The notes under the pieces: model-generated
Told to the model about the DNA's origin: nothing
The model's input: the letters and a program-made list of their open reading frames with translations, nothing else
Databases searched by the model: none
Part shown: piece after piece, positions 5,928-5,937 of the stretch
Layout: every line of letters starts with the position of its first letter
How positions within the stretch are numbered: position 1 is the first letter of the stretch
Made by a program: the position numbers and the translations under genes
Source of the DNA: Candidatus Hydrogenedentota bacterium
GTDB taxonomy: Bacteria > Hydrogenedentota > Hydrogenedentia > Hydrogenedentales > GCA-2746185
Reading direction: 5' to 3'
Length of the DNA stretch: 5,937 nt
NCBI GenBank assembly: GCA_030123645.1
Contig: JASJYE010000170.1
Location: 1 to 5,937 of the forward strand

Positions 5928-5937
5928 GGCGCCTAGC

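Overview
The window is one minus-strand gene block: a protein-quality-control operon that runs directly into an outer-membrane biogenesis gene. Read in the direction of transcription (right to left), it holds the end or whole of a small one-helix membrane protein (5634 up to or past 5927), a non-coding stretch of about 470 bases, mcsA (5163-4645), an mcsB homologue (4641-3565), clpC (3537-1081) and bamA (1084 to beyond base 1). bamA is cut by the window edge in its fifth POTRA domain. Long plus-strand reading frames exist, but they are antisense shadows of these genes.

mcsA, mcsB and clpC are the ClpC arm of arginine-phosphorylation-directed proteolysis, best known from Firmicutes. There McsB phosphorylates arginines, McsA activates McsB, and the ClpC N-domain docks the phosphoarginine and feeds the protein to ClpP. 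BamA is the core of the outer-membrane protein insertion machine, so the host must be diderm. McsA/McsB/ClpC together with BamA, at moderately high GC, fits a lineage such as the PVC group (Planctomycetota or relatives) or a neighbouring candidate phylum (e.g. Hydrogenedentota) better than a Firmicute. The taxon is inference only.

The most notable observation is that the McsB homologue keeps the whole fold and length but has lost every ATP-phosphate-binding arginine of the family, as well as the active-site cysteine. The RDxxRA phosphoarginine-sensing motif is also mostly gone. It looks like a conserved pseudokinase, not a decaying gene. ClpC beside it is fully intact, including both N-domain glutamates known to dock phosphoarginine in Bacillus. 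The module may therefore work as a non-catalytic adaptor system in this organism, or another active kinase may exist elsewhere.

Gene spacing (3 nt between mcsA and mcsB, 27 nt between mcsB and clpC, a 4-nt TTGA overlap between clpC and bamA) argues for one transcript, with a candidate extended -10 promoter just before mcsA. The non-coding stretch 5164-5633 holds promoter-like sequences and an unusual cluster of inverted repeats. No CtsR gene, CtsR operator, CIRCE element, tRNA, rRNA, CRISPR or mobile element was seen.
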